Below are positions 32,744-42,108 of a stretch of DNA of 64,000 bases, one piece after another. Within the stretch, counting starts at the first letter, position 1. Each line of letters starts with the position of its first letter. The DNA is taken from NCBI RefSeq assembly GCF_000282335.1, contig NZ_AKJM01000134.1, forward strand, positions 1 to 64,000, written 5' to 3'. The stretch comes from Pseudomonas sp. GM48 (lineage in GTDB: Bacteria; Pseudomonadota; Gammaproteobacteria; Pseudomonadales; Pseudomonadaceae). The notes under the pieces were generated by a model that was given only the letters and a program-made list of their open reading frames with translations, ran no database searches and had not been told where the DNA came from. A program made the position numbers and the translations under genes.

Positions 32744-34126
32744 CTACAAATCGTTATCGAAACGAAACGAGGCACCATAAGCCGACGTTGGTAAATGGCT
32801 CGAACCGTCGGCCCGTAACCGCGAACGGAAAGTACCGCTTTGCGGTTGGGTGCGGTATAGCCCACGTTTTTGCAATTCAGGGATCACCAGTTCGACGAAA
32901 TCCTCAAGACTGCCCGGGCTGATCAGCGGATTAATCATGTAGCCGCTGGTGCCGGATATTCGTGCATGTTCCTCAATGCGTTCAGCCACCTGTTGCGGCG
33001 TTCCCACCAGAATCAGATCGCTGCCTCGGGTGACATTGGCGAAACGCTGTTTGACGTCACCGGCCGTCAAGGGCTTGCCACTGCCATCGGGATGCATCAC
33101 ATAGGAGGTCATGCCCTCGGTGTGAGTCGACAGTGCCTCACTGTCCGCATAGCGTCCGATATCAATACCGGTGTCGCCCGCGTAGCTGACCAGTTGTGCC
33201 TGCAAGTGATAGTTGCTTTGCAGTTCGTCAAATTTACGCTGAGCTTCAATTTCTGTTTTCGCAGTGACGATACGTAATACCGTCAGCGACTTCACATCCT
33301 CACGCTGACGGCCACGTGCTTGGGCCTTGGCCCAGATTTCCTCTAGCCCCAGACGAATCTCCTGCGGGTTGGACTTGGCGATGAAGATCAGTTCGGCGTG
33401 CTTGGCCGCAAAATCACGACCGCGCCCCGACCAGCCAGCCTGAATCAACAAAGGCGTTCGTTGTGGCGATGGGGAGGTCAAGTGCGGCCCGGCCACCCGG
33501 TAATGCTCACCCGCATGATTGATCGGTCGCACACGCTCGCCCCGAGCGTAGAGCTGGCGCGTCTTGTCCGCGACCACAGCGTCGTCGGCCCAACTGCCCT
33601 CCCAGAGCTTGTAGACCACATCAAGAAACTCTTCGGCGCGCTCATAACGATCATCGTGCTTGATCATCTGCTCCAAGCCGAAGTTGCGGGCGGCGCTGGA
33701 CAGGTATGAAGTGACGATGTTCCAGCCGACCCGGCCGTTGGTGAGGTGATCCAGCGTACTGAAGCGTCGGGCATGGATAAAAGGATGTTCGTAGCTGGTG
33801 GTCACGGTGACGCCAAAGGCCAGGTTTTGCGTCACGGCCGCCAATGCCGGGATGATCATCAGCGGGTCATTGGCCGGCGCTTCCACGGCCCATTTCATCG
33901 CCGCATCAGCGTTGCCGCCAAACACGTCGTAGAAACCCAGGACATCACCAAAAAACAGCATGTCGAGGTGCGCCTGGTCGGCAATGCGCGCCAGGTTCGA
34001 CCAATAGCCCAGCGAGTTGATGGCCAGGCGTTCGTCAGCCGGGTGCGTCCAGAGGCTTGGCGCACCGCCGCAGCCAACACTGGCTTGCTCATAGAGCGCA
34101 AACAAAAGAGGTTTTGGATCGGACAT
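32744..34126 (-). CDS. FMN-dependent monooxygenase, NtaA/SnaA/DmoA family
   Basis: The 460-residue enzyme is a bacterial-luciferase-like flavin monooxygenase that uses reduced FMN. Family features are LARIADQAHLDMLFFGD, the GVTVTTSYEHPFIHARRFSTLDHLTNGRVGWNIVTSY segment, LLIQAGWSGRGRDFAAKHAE and a C-terminal GTPQQVAERIEEH. Members oxidise organosulfur compounds, nitrilotriacetate or similar substrates. I place the start at 34126 (MSDPKPLLFALYEQ) after GGGAA. The gene follows a permease and binding protein in one leftward unit, so it probably acts on the imported compound. Confidence 0.87.
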   Translation of the reverse strand: MSDPKPLLFALYEQASVGCGGAPSLWTHPADERLAINSLGYWSNLARIADQAHLDMLFFGDVLGFYDVFGGNADAAMKWAVEAPANDPLMIIPALAAVTQNLAFGVTVTTSYEHPFIHARRFSTLDHLTNGRVGWNIVTSYLSSAARNFGLEQMIKHDDRYERAEEFLDVVYKLWEGSWADDAVVADKTRQLYARGERVRPINHAGEHYRVAGPHLTSPSPQRTPLLIQAGWSGRGRDFAAKHAELIFIAKSNPQEIRLGLEEIWAKAQARGRQREDVKSLTVLRIVTAKTEIEAQRKFDELQSNYHLQAQLVSYAGDTGIDIGRYADSEALSTHTEGMTSYVMHPDGSGKPLTAGDVKQRFANVTRGSDLILVGTPQQVAERIEEHARISGTSGYMINPLISPGSLEDFVELVIPELQKRGLYRTQPQSGTFRSRLRADGSSHLPTSAYGASFRFDNDL

Positions 34127-34163
34127 GGTGGTTCCCGTCATTAAAGTCATTAATCGCGGCGGA

Positions 34164-35009
34164 TCACCGCTGATTCTTGAATCCTTTGCCGTAGTGGCGC
34201 TCAAGGCGGTGCTGGATCAATTCAAGCCCGATGGATAGCAACCAATAGATAACGGCTGCGGTGGTTAGCATTTCGATGTAGCGATAAGAAGACCGCCCGT
34301 AAGACTGCGCCAGGAACATCACCTCCCACACGCCCATCACCGAAATCAGTGACGAGTCTTTGAGCATTGAAATGAACTGACTGGTCGTTGGTGGAATGAT
34401 CGTGCGCATGGCCTGCGGTAAAACGATGTACAGAAACGTCGCCGTCGGCCTGAGGCCCAGCGCCATCGCCGCTTCGCGCTGCCCAGGTGCCACAGCCAGG
34501 ATGCCGGCGCGAAAAATCTCGCTCAGGTAGGCACCATAATTAAGCGAAAGAGCAATGATCCCGGCGCTGATTGCACCTGGCACGACGCCCAACTGCGGCA
34601 AGCCCAAATAGATCAGCAGGATCTGGATCAGCAGCGGTGTACCGCGAAAAAAAGATGCATAGAAACTGGCAATGCCGAACGCCACTGCGCTGCGTGACAG
34701 ACGCGCTAGCGCCGTCACAAAGCCAAGGAGCAATGAAAGCCAGATCGAACAGAAGCATAGAAATAACGTCAGCGCGGCACCTTGCAGGAAACCGTTTGGC
34801 CCCAGATGCAGACCGACCAGATTTGGCCATTTCTCCAGAATGATCGAGAACTTCAGATCAAAGCTCATGAAGAACATGACGCACAATCCAAACAACGCCG
34901 CCCACGTCAGATACAGGCGAGTGCGAAATCCAAATAATTGACTAAAGCGGCGCGTCTCGATTCCGGGTGCGACAGTCGCCTTGGCTGGGTGTGGGTTGAG
35001 GGCTGTCAT
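34164..35009 (-). CDS. Amino acid-type ABC transporter permease
   Basis: The 281-residue inner-membrane protein has about five to six helices and the HisM-type coupling loop EIFRAGILAVAPGQREAAMALGL followed by PQAMRTIIPPTTSQF. The ATG at 35009 overlaps the binding-protein stop by four bases. No ATPase gene accompanies it in the window, so it must borrow one or the gene lies elsewhere. Confidence 0.88.
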   Translation of the reverse strand: MTALNPHPAKATVAPGIETRRFSQLFGFRTRLYLTWAALFGLCVMFFMSFDLKFSIILEKWPNLVGLHLGPNGFLQGAALTLFLCFCSIWLSLLLGFVTALARLSRSAVAFGIASFYASFFRGTPLLIQILLIYLGLPQLGVVPGAISAGIIALSLNYGAYLSEIFRAGILAVAPGQREAAMALGLRPTATFLYIVLPQAMRTIIPPTTSQFISMLKDSSLISVMGVWEVMFLAQSYGRSSYRYIEMLTTAAVIYWLLSIGLELIQHRLERHYGKGFKNQR

Positions 35010-35827
35010 TGGCTGATGTCGGCACCGATCCACTTCTGCGAAATCTTGCTCAACGTGCCGTCAGTCTTGAGTTGAGTAATGACCTCGGTGACTTTGGTAT
35101 TCCATTGCGGATCGCCCTTCTCTACCGCCACTACGTTTGGTTCGGCATACAGCGAGTCGCCGGCAATTTTGAAGCGAGGATCCTGGGCAATGCGCTCGCG
35201 GGCGGTGATGAGGTTGGTGACCATGGCATCCAGACGAACGCCTGTGCCCAGTGCCAGATCCTGGAATGCCACTGTTTCATTATCGTAGGGAGCCACCTGG
35301 ACATTTTCGAAGGGATAGCTCAATGGCTTGTCCTCGGCGCCCTCGATTACCAGATCCTTGTTCAAATAGGCTTCGTAAGTGGACGCGCTGATCACACCGA
35401 CTTTTTTGCCGGACAAGTCTTTGCCCGACGTGATGCCTTTGTCCTTGGCATTCACCACGATGACCGCTGGCGACTGGTAATACTCGACCGGAAAATCAAA
35501 CACCTCTGCTCGGGCCTTGCTCGGGGTCATCGAGCAGACGCAGATGTCATAGCGTCCACTCCAGCGGCCAGCGGCAATCACATCCCAGGACGGTGTTTCC
35601 AATTTCAGTTTAACGCCCAGGCGTTGTGCAACAGCCTTGGCCACATCCACATCAAAGCCATCCAGCTGGTTCTGCTCATTGAGAAAAGAGAACGGCGGAT
35701 AGTTCTCCATCAAGACGCCGGTCAACTCGCCTTTTTTCTCCACGCGATCCAGGGTGGTACCTGCGAAAGCCGTTGAGCAGGAAGCCAATAACGCCAAGCC
35801 AAAGGTGAAAAAATCCTTACTTTTCAA
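35006..35827 (-). CDS. ABC transporter substrate-binding protein, family 3
   Basis: The protein of about 273 residues has a signal peptide (KSKDFFTFGLALLASCSTAFA) and a family-3 binding domain, with ENYPPFSFLNEQNQLDGFDVDVAKAVAQRLG, the SMTPSKARAEVFDFPV hinge and a C-terminal LKTDGTLSKISQKWIG. I prefer a TTG start at 35827 with GGAGCG eight bases before it; an ATG at 35875 would add 16 residues and a second hydrophobic stretch. It should bind a polar amino acid or related compound. Confidence 0.85.
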   Translation of the reverse strand: MKSKDFFTFGLALLASCSTAFAGTTLDRVEKKGELTGVLMENYPPFSFLNEQNQLDGFDVDVAKAVAQRLGVKLKLETPSWDVIAAGRWSGRYDICVCSMTPSKARAEVFDFPVEYYQSPAVIVVNAKDKGITSGKDLSGKKVGVISASTYEAYLNKDLVIEGAEDKPLSYPFENVQVAPYDNETVAFQDLALGTGVRLDAMVTNLITARERIAQDPRFKIAGDSLYAEPNVVAVEKGDPQWNTKVTEVITQLKTDGTLSKISQKWIGADISQ

Positions 35828-35992
35828 GACAATCGCTCCAATCAGATGAAAAAGCCTGATTAGATTAAAACGCAATATAAAATTACATTGTACTGTTTTT
35901 ATGGAATAACAAACTCCTTTGGAGCTATATCAAAACAATGGCGAAAACTGACCAAACGCTATGACGCAGAACACAGGCGACACCCCAAACAG

Positions 35993-36100
35993 GTGCATGG
36001 CAGCGCTTTTGGTCTTGGCCCCTACATTCGCATTGCCTATGCCCTAGATGACGCTTCATTGCGCCAGGCTTGCGAGGCTATCTGTTTCATCCTGGCTCAA
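35993..36100 (+). pseudogene. C-terminal relic of a class I aminotransferase
   Basis: About 35 codons read VHGSAFGLGPYIRIAYALDD then ASLRQACEAI, matching the conserved C-terminus of aspartate-type aminotransferases (PGxAFGxxGxxxxRxxYA). Flanking codons do not match, and the remaining 90% of such a gene is absent. It is a deletion remnant between the monooxygenase unit and the sucrose cluster. Confidence 0.62.
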
Positions 36101-36191
36101 CCGTTCAGTTCGTGCGAGGTGGATATTTCATCAAATCTGGAAGTCTTTTTTAGAGTTTCCTTAAACAATTTCTCGGCGCCGGCAACCATCG

Positions 36192-37100
36192 TCAGGTATG
36201 TATTATCAGCTCCAGTAAACCTTCCACATCAGCTAGCGCTGGAGCGTGGGCTCCGGCATGGCGACAAGATATGGATGCGCAAGCCGCTGAAAATCGTAGG
36301 CGCGCTCTCAAGTCTGCGATCCCCAGCAACTCCGCAGCCAACCAACCAGCCATACAAGCGTCTCCTGCTCCAACCGTGTCTTCCACTTTCACGGCAATAG
36401 CTGGCTGCTCGAGTTGGATGTCCGGGGTGTGGAGAACCATCCCGTGTTCCCCTCGGGTAAAAAGGATCTGTGCCTGAGGATTAAGAGCGCGAAGTTCATC
36501 CATTGCCTGGTGCTCGGTCAGCCCTGGATAAATTTGCCGAAGATCTTCGTCGGAAAGCTTAATCATGTCAGCAAGAGCAGTCATCGTAGGGAAGGTCTGC
36601 TCCCGATAATGGCTATCCATTAAATTGCGCCAGTTCGGATCATAGCTAATCCGCTTACCGGCTTCTTTGGCCTGCTGAGCAATTTTAACCAGCCTGTCTG
36701 AGAGTGGCTGTCTAGCCAAACTGATGCAGCTGAAATGACACAGCTCTGCTTGGTTGATCCATCCTTCTGGCATCAGATCCGGATCAAAAAACAGATCGGC
36801 ATCTCCAGCAAAAAAGTATCTTGGCGGATGGCTCGATGGAACGATGGCGACCAAAGGATCTCGGTCTACCCGCTGGATAAACCTCATATCCAATGCTGCC
36901 GCTTCCGACTGCGAAACGATCTCGTCACCCAGTGAATCCATGCTCACCGACCCAGCAAAAGCGCTGCTGACACCCAAGCGACTTAGCGCTCGTGCAACGT
37001 TCCAGGGAGCACCACCCGGGTAGCCCATCCACTGTCCAGGAGTGCCTTGGACAAGATCGGTCAGGGCTTCGCCAAACACTACTGCACGAGGCAATACCAT
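36192..37100 (-). CDS. PfkB-family fructokinase
   Basis: The 302-residue sugar kinase has the PfkB N-terminal GEALTDLVQG and GGAPWNVARALSRLG motif and the C-terminal anion-hole motif DTVGAGDACMAGWL with the catalytic Asp. In a sucrose cluster it should phosphorylate fructose released by the GH32 enzyme. The ATG at 37100 has GAGGAA six bases upstream; an ATG two codons earlier has no room for a ribosome site. The gene follows the porin by 151 bp on the same strand. Confidence 0.85.
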   Translation of the reverse strand: MVLPRAVVFGEALTDLVQGTPGQWMGYPGGAPWNVARALSRLGVSSAFAGSVSMDSLGDEIVSQSEAAALDMRFIQRVDRDPLVAIVPSSHPPRYFFAGDADLFFDPDLMPEGWINQAELCHFSCISLARQPLSDRLVKIAQQAKEAGKRISYDPNWRNLMDSHYREQTFPTMTALADMIKLSDEDLRQIYPGLTEHQAMDELRALNPQAQILFTRGEHGMVLHTPDIQLEQPAIAVKVEDTVGAGDACMAGWLAAELLGIADLRARLRFSAACASISCRHAGAHAPALADVEGLLELIIHT

Positions 37101-37251
37101 CGTCATTTCCTCAATTTTTTGTCGTAGGGAACTGCTGGCTGATCAGATTCAACCGGTAATCACTTACTCAATGCGCTTTGATGAAAGGCAGGGTTTGTTG
37201 AAGTTCTCATAGCCAACCTCAAAGCAGATGTTGGCCGCACGCGTTCAAATA

Positions 37252-38817
37252 TTAAAACCAGGTTTCCATTTGTATACCGTATTGCCATACACCTCCGGCT
37301 TTGAAGTCCGTCATGCCAAAGGAGTCTGTGGTACTGAATCTGTCCAGATCCGAAGACCAGTTCATGAAGCTTGCGAACACTCGCAATTCGGGACGTGTAA
37401 GAAGATCTCCAACCTCAGGTTTGAATGTCGGGGCGACAGTGAATTTCCAAAAGTTACCGTCGACCGCATTACGTTGTAGATAGTCCTTCGGGTCGAGGTT
37501 CATGGTTTGCCAGCTTATTTCGTAGGCCATCTCGAAATTGCTGTTGATTTTATTGGCCAAGCGCACATTCAGGGTCAGCCAGCGGTAGTCGTCACCCTTG
37601 ACGTATCTATCCTTGCTCTGTTCGGCCAGCAAGCTGGGGCCGATACGCCAGTCGGGCGCAAGGGGTGTCTCACCGTAAAGTGCCAGACGCAGAGCGCGGG
37701 CATCGTCTATGAGTTCGCCATCTGAGCCGATGTTCTTGACCTCTGCCCCCAGACCTTGCCCATAGAGCAGCGCCGTTTTGAAGAAGCCTTCCCTGCCGAA
37801 AAAGTTTTTCTGGTGATTGGCCAGCATGCTGTGCAAGCCGGAATCCGCAGGCGTCAAACCCGCTGCATTGGTGCGGGTAGCGAAATCGTTTTTCTTTGCG
37901 CCGATGGCATTGAACATCCACTGCCACTGACCATCCTCGAAGAACTGGTTGGAGGTCAGGATGTAGCTTTCCACATCGGCATTAATACCGCCTTGACTGA
38001 AATCCCCGTAGTTACGCCCGATCAAAGAGTAGTTCGAACGCCAATTCTTGTTCATCTGCATATCGTAGATTCCACCCCCGGTGCCGGCCAGATAGACAAC
38101 GTCCGAGTCCAGCCAGTGGATATCGAAATTATCTCTATCGAATCGCTTGCCTGCCCACAGGGTGGCGTTCTCGAACACTGAATTGCCCTCGAACGCAGCG
38201 AGATGGTCAAGCGCTGTGAATACCTGGCGCACGTTCAGTTTGCTTTCGTCGGCCGTCCAGTCATTGGAGCTTTCCACACCGTCGGCGATGGAGACCGTGA
38301 ATTTGGAACGGGTGCCGTTTTGCGCATAGATTTCTTTCGACAGGTCTATACGCATGTAGGTGTCGTCTTCGTTACCGAGTCGCCCGACTGCACCACCGAC
38401 TGAACCGGCAGGAGTTGCATAAGGGCCGCCACGACCACCACCCAGCTCATCGTTAATCAGCAATCCGGAGCGGGCGTAGCCGTTGAAGCTGAACCCATCA
38501 GTGAGGTGTCCGGTACTGGCCTCTTTCTCCAGGCTTTGCTGACGGGCCTCGAGTTTTGCCAGTCGGGTATCCAAAGCGGGCGCTGAAATTACTGCCGCAG
38601 TAGATGCGGCGGGCTGCAAGGGAGGAGTGGCAAGTTTGATCTGCTGCAATTCCCTGGCGAGTGCCTGGGTTTGCTGTTCGGCTGCGGCCGCACGCTTTTC
38701 CGCTGCGCTGGCACGGGCTTCAAACGCGGCCATGCGTTCTTCCAGAGTCGCGGCCTGAGAGGTTACCGCCGAGGTGCCGAGCACGCTTGCGAGTAGCCAG
38801 CTTGATGCTTTCTGCAT
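37252..38817 (-). CDS. ScrY/LamB-type carbohydrate porin
   Basis: The 521-residue outer-membrane protein has a signal peptide (cleavage after SQA), an N-terminal coiled coil rich in Ala, Glu and Arg (about 25-60) with a second helix near 100-120, then a maltoporin-type barrel: GFSFNGYARSGLLI, RLGNEDDTYMRIDL, NATLWAGKRFDRDNFDIHWLD and a terminal METWF. The N-terminal coiled coil is the hallmark of the sucrose porin ScrY. AGGGAA precedes the ATG. It is divergent from the sugar-binding protein gene. Confidence 0.87.
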   Translation of the reverse strand: MQKASSWLLASVLGTSAVTSQAATLEERMAAFEARASAAEKRAAAAEQQTQALARELQQIKLATPPLQPAASTAAVISAPALDTRLAKLEARQQSLEKEASTGHLTDGFSFNGYARSGLLINDELGGGRGGPYATPAGSVGGAVGRLGNEDDTYMRIDLSKEIYAQNGTRSKFTVSIADGVESSNDWTADESKLNVRQVFTALDHLAAFEGNSVFENATLWAGKRFDRDNFDIHWLDSDVVYLAGTGGGIYDMQMNKNWRSNYSLIGRNYGDFSQGGINADVESYILTSNQFFEDGQWQWMFNAIGAKKNDFATRTNAAGLTPADSGLHSMLANHQKNFFGREGFFKTALLYGQGLGAEVKNIGSDGELIDDARALRLALYGETPLAPDWRIGPSLLAEQSKDRYVKGDDYRWLTLNVRLANKINSNFEMAYEISWQTMNLDPKDYLQRNAVDGNFWKFTVAPTFKPEVGDLLTRPELRVFASFMNWSSDLDRFSTTDSFGMTDFKAGGVWQYGIQMETWF

Positions 38818-38863
38818 GTGAATTCCCTGTTTTGTTTTTATTTTTCCGTTCCCGCGAGCGGCC

Positions 38864-38903
38864 TTTTTTCGTCAATTGTGAATTGTCAAAATTGACGAAA
38901 AAA
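38864..38903. promoter_or_regulatory. 14-bp inverted repeat in the divergent sucrose promoter
   Basis: TTTTTTCGTCAATT (38864-38877) and its exact reverse complement (38890-38903) flank a 12-nt spacer. Neither strand has T-residues after the stem, so it is not a terminator. It may be a dyad operator or affect the porin leader mRNA. Confidence 0.45.
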
Positions 38904-38942
38904 AGGATGCCTCATCGCAAATACGCTGCTACATTTGGCGAT

Positions 38943-38954
38943 GTTAACGTTAAC
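38943..38954. promoter_or_regulatory. LacI-type operator
   Basis: GTTAACGTTAAC is a perfect 12-bp palindrome with the central CG typical of LacI-family operators. It lies 30 bp before the binding-protein gene in the divergent promoter, and a LacI-family gene (44846) ends the cluster. It probably represses both directions without the sugar. Confidence 0.6.
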
Positions 38955-38983
38955 TTTTCTAAAAACAAAAATAAAGAGGCTTT

Positions 38984-40258
38984 ATGAAACAGCTAAAATC
39001 TCTCCTTCCAGCCGCACTACTCACCCTCTGTGCCGGATTTCCATGCCTCTCGAGCGCAGCCGATTTAACGATCTCGTGTGGTGCGGTGGGTGCGGAGTTG
39101 CAGCTCTGCAAGGAGGCTGTCGAGGCGTGGTCGAAACAGACCGGCAACAACGTCGAGGTGGTTTCCACCCCTAACTCGGCGACCGAGAGGTTGTCGTTCT
39201 ATCAACAGATCCTCAGTGCGCAATCCAGCGACATCGACATCATTCAAATCGATATGGTGTGGCCAGGGATGCTGGCCAAACACTTGATGGATCTACGCGA
39301 GGTGCTTCCTGCCAACGCGACCCAAGGCTACTTCCAGGCACAGGTGGATAACGCCACGGTGAACGGACGGCTGGTGACGATGCCGTGGTTCACCGACTCG
39401 GGCCTGCTGTATTACCGCAAGGACTTGCTCGAGAAGTACAACCAGCAGGTTCCCCAGACCTGGGAGGAGATGACTGCTACCGCCAGGAATATTCAACAGG
39501 CTGAGCGCAATGCCGGGAACCCCAATGCGTGGGGTTACATCTTTCAGGGGCGCGCCTACGAGGGTCTGACGTGTAATGCGCTGGAATGGATCAGCAGCCA
39601 ACCGGAAGGCGCAATGGTCAACCCACGAGGCGACATCGTGGTCAACAGTCAAGCCTCAAGAACGGCTTTGACCCTGGCGAAAAGCTGGGTGGGTGACATC
39701 TCCCCGCGTGGCGTACTCAACTACACCGAGGAAGAAGGTCGTGGCGTATTCCAGTCGGGAAATGCGCTGTTCATGCGTAACTGGCCTTATGTCTGGGCCT
39801 TGGTACAAAGCCAGGACAGTGCCGTAAAAGACAAGGTCGGGGTCGCTCCCCTGCCCCGTGGCGGCAAGACCGGTACCCATGCCTCCACCCTCGGTGGGTG
39901 GGGGCTGGCGGTGTCGCGATACAGCGCCCATCCAAAACTTGCCGCAGAACTGGTGAGCTACCTGACCAGTGCCCAACAGCAAAAACATCGTGCTCTGGCT
40001 GCCGCCTATAACCCGGTGATCGAGTCGCTGTATCAGGATCCCGAACTGCTCGCGGCAATGCCTTATTACGCTCAGTTGCACAGCATTCTCAACGATGGGG
40101 TGATGCGCCCCGCCGCAATAACCGCCGATCGCTATCCACGAGTCTCCAATGCGTTCTTCGATCGAGTGCATGGCGTGCTGGCGGGCGAGTTGCCTGTCGA
40201 TCAGGCGCTGGCCGAACTGGAAAGCGAACTCACGCGCATCAAACGCCGGAACTGGTAA
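38984..40258 (+). CDS. Sugar ABC transporter substrate-binding protein
   Basis: The 424-residue periplasmic protein has a signal peptide (KSLLPAALLTLCAGFPCLSS, cleavage near SAA) and a family-1 extracellular binding domain: DIDIIQIDMVWPGMLAKHL, MPWFTDSGLLYYRKDLLEKY and LGGWGLAVSRYS. It resembles AglE/ThuE-type alpha-glucoside binders, so sucrose or related disaccharides are likely. AGAGGC precedes the ATG. It is the first gene of the rightward sugar operon. Confidence 0.88.
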   Translation: MKQLKSLLPAALLTLCAGFPCLSSAADLTISCGAVGAELQLCKEAVEAWSKQTGNNVEVVSTPNSATERLSFYQQILSAQSSDIDIIQIDMVWPGMLAKHLMDLREVLPANATQGYFQAQVDNATVNGRLVTMPWFTDSGLLYYRKDLLEKYNQQVPQTWEEMTATARNIQQAERNAGNPNAWGYIFQGRAYEGLTCNALEWISSQPEGAMVNPRGDIVVNSQASRTALTLAKSWVGDISPRGVLNYTEEEGRGVFQSGNALFMRNWPYVWALVQSQDSAVKDKVGVAPLPRGGKTGTHASTLGGWGLAVSRYSAHPKLAAELVSYLTSAQQQKHRALAAAYNPVIESLYQDPELLAAMPYYAQLHSILNDGVMRPAAITADRYPRVSNAFFDRVHGVLAGELPVDQALAELESELTRIKRRNW

Positions 40259-40279
40259 GCCACAAGGAAGGAAATCACC

Positions 40280-41242
40280 ATGTCTGTCTCTTCTACCCAT
40301 GCCCCCTGTGACGAGCTTCTGCTCACCAGGGAAACGCCCGTACAACGTCGCCGGGTACGCGCCGCCTGGCTGTTTCTGACGCCGATGTTGCTGTGTCTGG
40401 CCCTGGTGGCGGCCTGGCCGCTGCTGCGCACATTCTGGTTCAGCCTGACCGACGCCAGCCTGTCGGATACCAGTGGCGGATCCTTCGTCGGCTTGAGCAA
40501 TTATCTGTTCCACAACGGCTCCAGCTGGTCGGGCATCCTGGTCGATCCGCAATGGTGGAACGCGGTGCGCAACACCTTGCATTTCACCGTGGTGTCAGTG
40601 GGCCTGGAAGTCGTATTGGGGCTGCTGGTGGCGTTGCTGCTGAACATCAAGTTCACCGGCCGCTCACTGGTGCGCGCGTTGATTCTGATTCCCTGGGCGA
40701 TTCCCACCATTGTCTCGGCGAAGATCTGGTCATGGATGCTTAACGACCAGTTCGGCATCATCAATCACCTGATGCTGAGCCTCGGCCTGATTGACGCGCC
40801 CCTGGCCTGGACGGCCGATGCAGACCTGTCGATGTGGGCGGTGATCATCGTCGATGTCTGGAAGACCGTCCCGTTTGTCACGCTGCTGATGCTGGCGGCC
40901 TTGCAGATGTTGCCGAGTGATTGCTACGAAGCCGCCAGGGTCGATGGCATTCATCCGCTGAAGGTGTTCTGGCGTGTCACGCTTCCCCTGCTGATGCCCG
41001 CATTGCTGGTGGCGGCGATCTTCCGCATCCTCGATTCCCTGCGGGTATTCGACGTCATCTATGTGCTGACCTCGAACTCTTCGAGCACCATGAGTATGTC
41101 GGTCTATGCCCGTCAGCACCTGGTGGAGTTCCAGGACGTTGGCTATGGCAGCGCCGCCTCGACGCTGCTGTTTCTGGTGGTTGCGGTCATCGCCATGCTT
41201 TATCTCTACCTCGGACGCCGTCAACTGGAGGTCCGCTCATGA
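40280..41242 (+). CDS. Sugar ABC transporter permease 1 (MalF-like)
   Basis: The 320-residue inner-membrane protein has six helices and the coupling loop YEAARVDGIHPLKVFWRVTLPLL (about 215-238). It pairs with the next permease. AAGGAA lies before the ATG, and its stop overlaps the next start (ATGA). Confidence 0.9.
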   Translation: MSVSSTHAPCDELLLTRETPVQRRRVRAAWLFLTPMLLCLALVAAWPLLRTFWFSLTDASLSDTSGGSFVGLSNYLFHNGSSWSGILVDPQWWNAVRNTLHFTVVSVGLEVVLGLLVALLLNIKFTGRSLVRALILIPWAIPTIVSAKIWSWMLNDQFGIINHLMLSLGLIDAPLAWTADADLSMWAVIIVDVWKTVPFVTLLMLAALQMLPSDCYEAARVDGIHPLKVFWRVTLPLLMPALLVAAIFRILDSLRVFDVIYVLTSNSSSTMSMSVYARQHLVEFQDVGYGSAASTLLFLVVAVIAMLYLYLGRRQLEVRS

Positions 41243-42081
41243 GCCCGCGCCTGTTGAAAAAAGCGCTGTTGCGCCTCGGGTTCTGGTGTCTGATCGGGGT
41301 GTTGCTGCTGTATGCGGTCTTCCCTTTCTACTACGCCATCGTGACGTCGCTGAAGCCATCCAGCGCCTTGTTCGAGGTGAGCTACTGGATCGATAACCCC
41401 GACTTTTCCAATTACGCGGCGGTACTCCATCAAGCCTCATTCCTGCGGGCTATCGGTAATTCGCTGGTGGTTGCGCTGTGTGTGGTAACGCTGGCGCTGT
41501 TCCTCAGTGTGACCGCCGCCTATGCCTTGGGCAGGGTGAAGTTCCGTGGGCGTGGCACGGTCTTGATGATGGTTCTTGGCGTGTCGATGTTTCCCCAAGT
41601 CGCTGTACTGTCGGGGCTGTTCGAAGTGATCCGCGCCCTGGGTCTGTACAACACGTCCTTGGCGTTGATCTTGAGCTACACGATTTTCACCCTGCCCTTC
41701 ACCGTCTGGGTGCTGACCACGTTTATGGGCCAACTGCCCCATGAACTGGAAGAAGCAGCAATCATGGATGGCGCGTCCCCATGGGTCACGCTGACCCGCG
41801 TGCTGTTGCCGCTGCTCTGGCCCGCACTGGTCACCACCGGTTTGTTGGCCTTCATCGCCGCATGGAACGAGTTCCTGTTTGCCCTGACCTTCACCCTCAC
41901 TGACACCCAACGCACGGTGCCGGTCGCCATCGCCTTGATTTCCGGCGGCAGCCCCCATGAGTTGCCTTGGGGGTTGTTGATGGCTGCATCGGTGCTGGTC
42001 ACCGTCCCACTGGTGATTCTGGTGCTGATCTTCCAGCGCCGAATCGTTTCCGGCCTCACTGCCGGCGCGTTAAAGGGTTGA
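41239..42081 (+). CDS. Sugar ABC transporter permease 2 (MalG-like)
   Basis: The 280-residue inner-membrane protein has six helices and the loop ELEEAAIMDGASPWVTLTRVLLPLL typical of MalG-type permeases. The ATG at 41239 overlaps the previous stop by four bases; the frame stays open far upstream but only as a shadow of the first permease. Confidence 0.9.
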   Translation: MSPRLLKKALLRLGFWCLIGVLLLYAVFPFYYAIVTSLKPSSALFEVSYWIDNPDFSNYAAVLHQASFLRAIGNSLVVALCVVTLALFLSVTAAYALGRVKFRGRGTVLMMVLGVSMFPQVAVLSGLFEVIRALGLYNTSLALILSYTIFTLPFTVWVLTTFMGQLPHELEEAAIMDGASPWVTLTRVLLPLLWPALVTTGLLAFIAAWNEFLFALTFTLTDTQRTVPVAIALISGGSPHELPWGLLMAASVLVTVPLVILVLIFQRRIVSGLTAGALKG

Positions 42082-42108
42082 TGCCCAACAAAGACAAGGA
42101 ACAGCATC

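Noticed and set aside
35888..36400. 170-residue plus-strand gene
   Set aside because: Only about 35 codons resemble a protein (aminotransferase C-terminus); the remainder overlaps fructokinase on the other strand.
38864..38903. Rho-independent terminator
   Set aside because: The T-run precedes the stem on both strands, so the hairpin cannot terminate in either direction.
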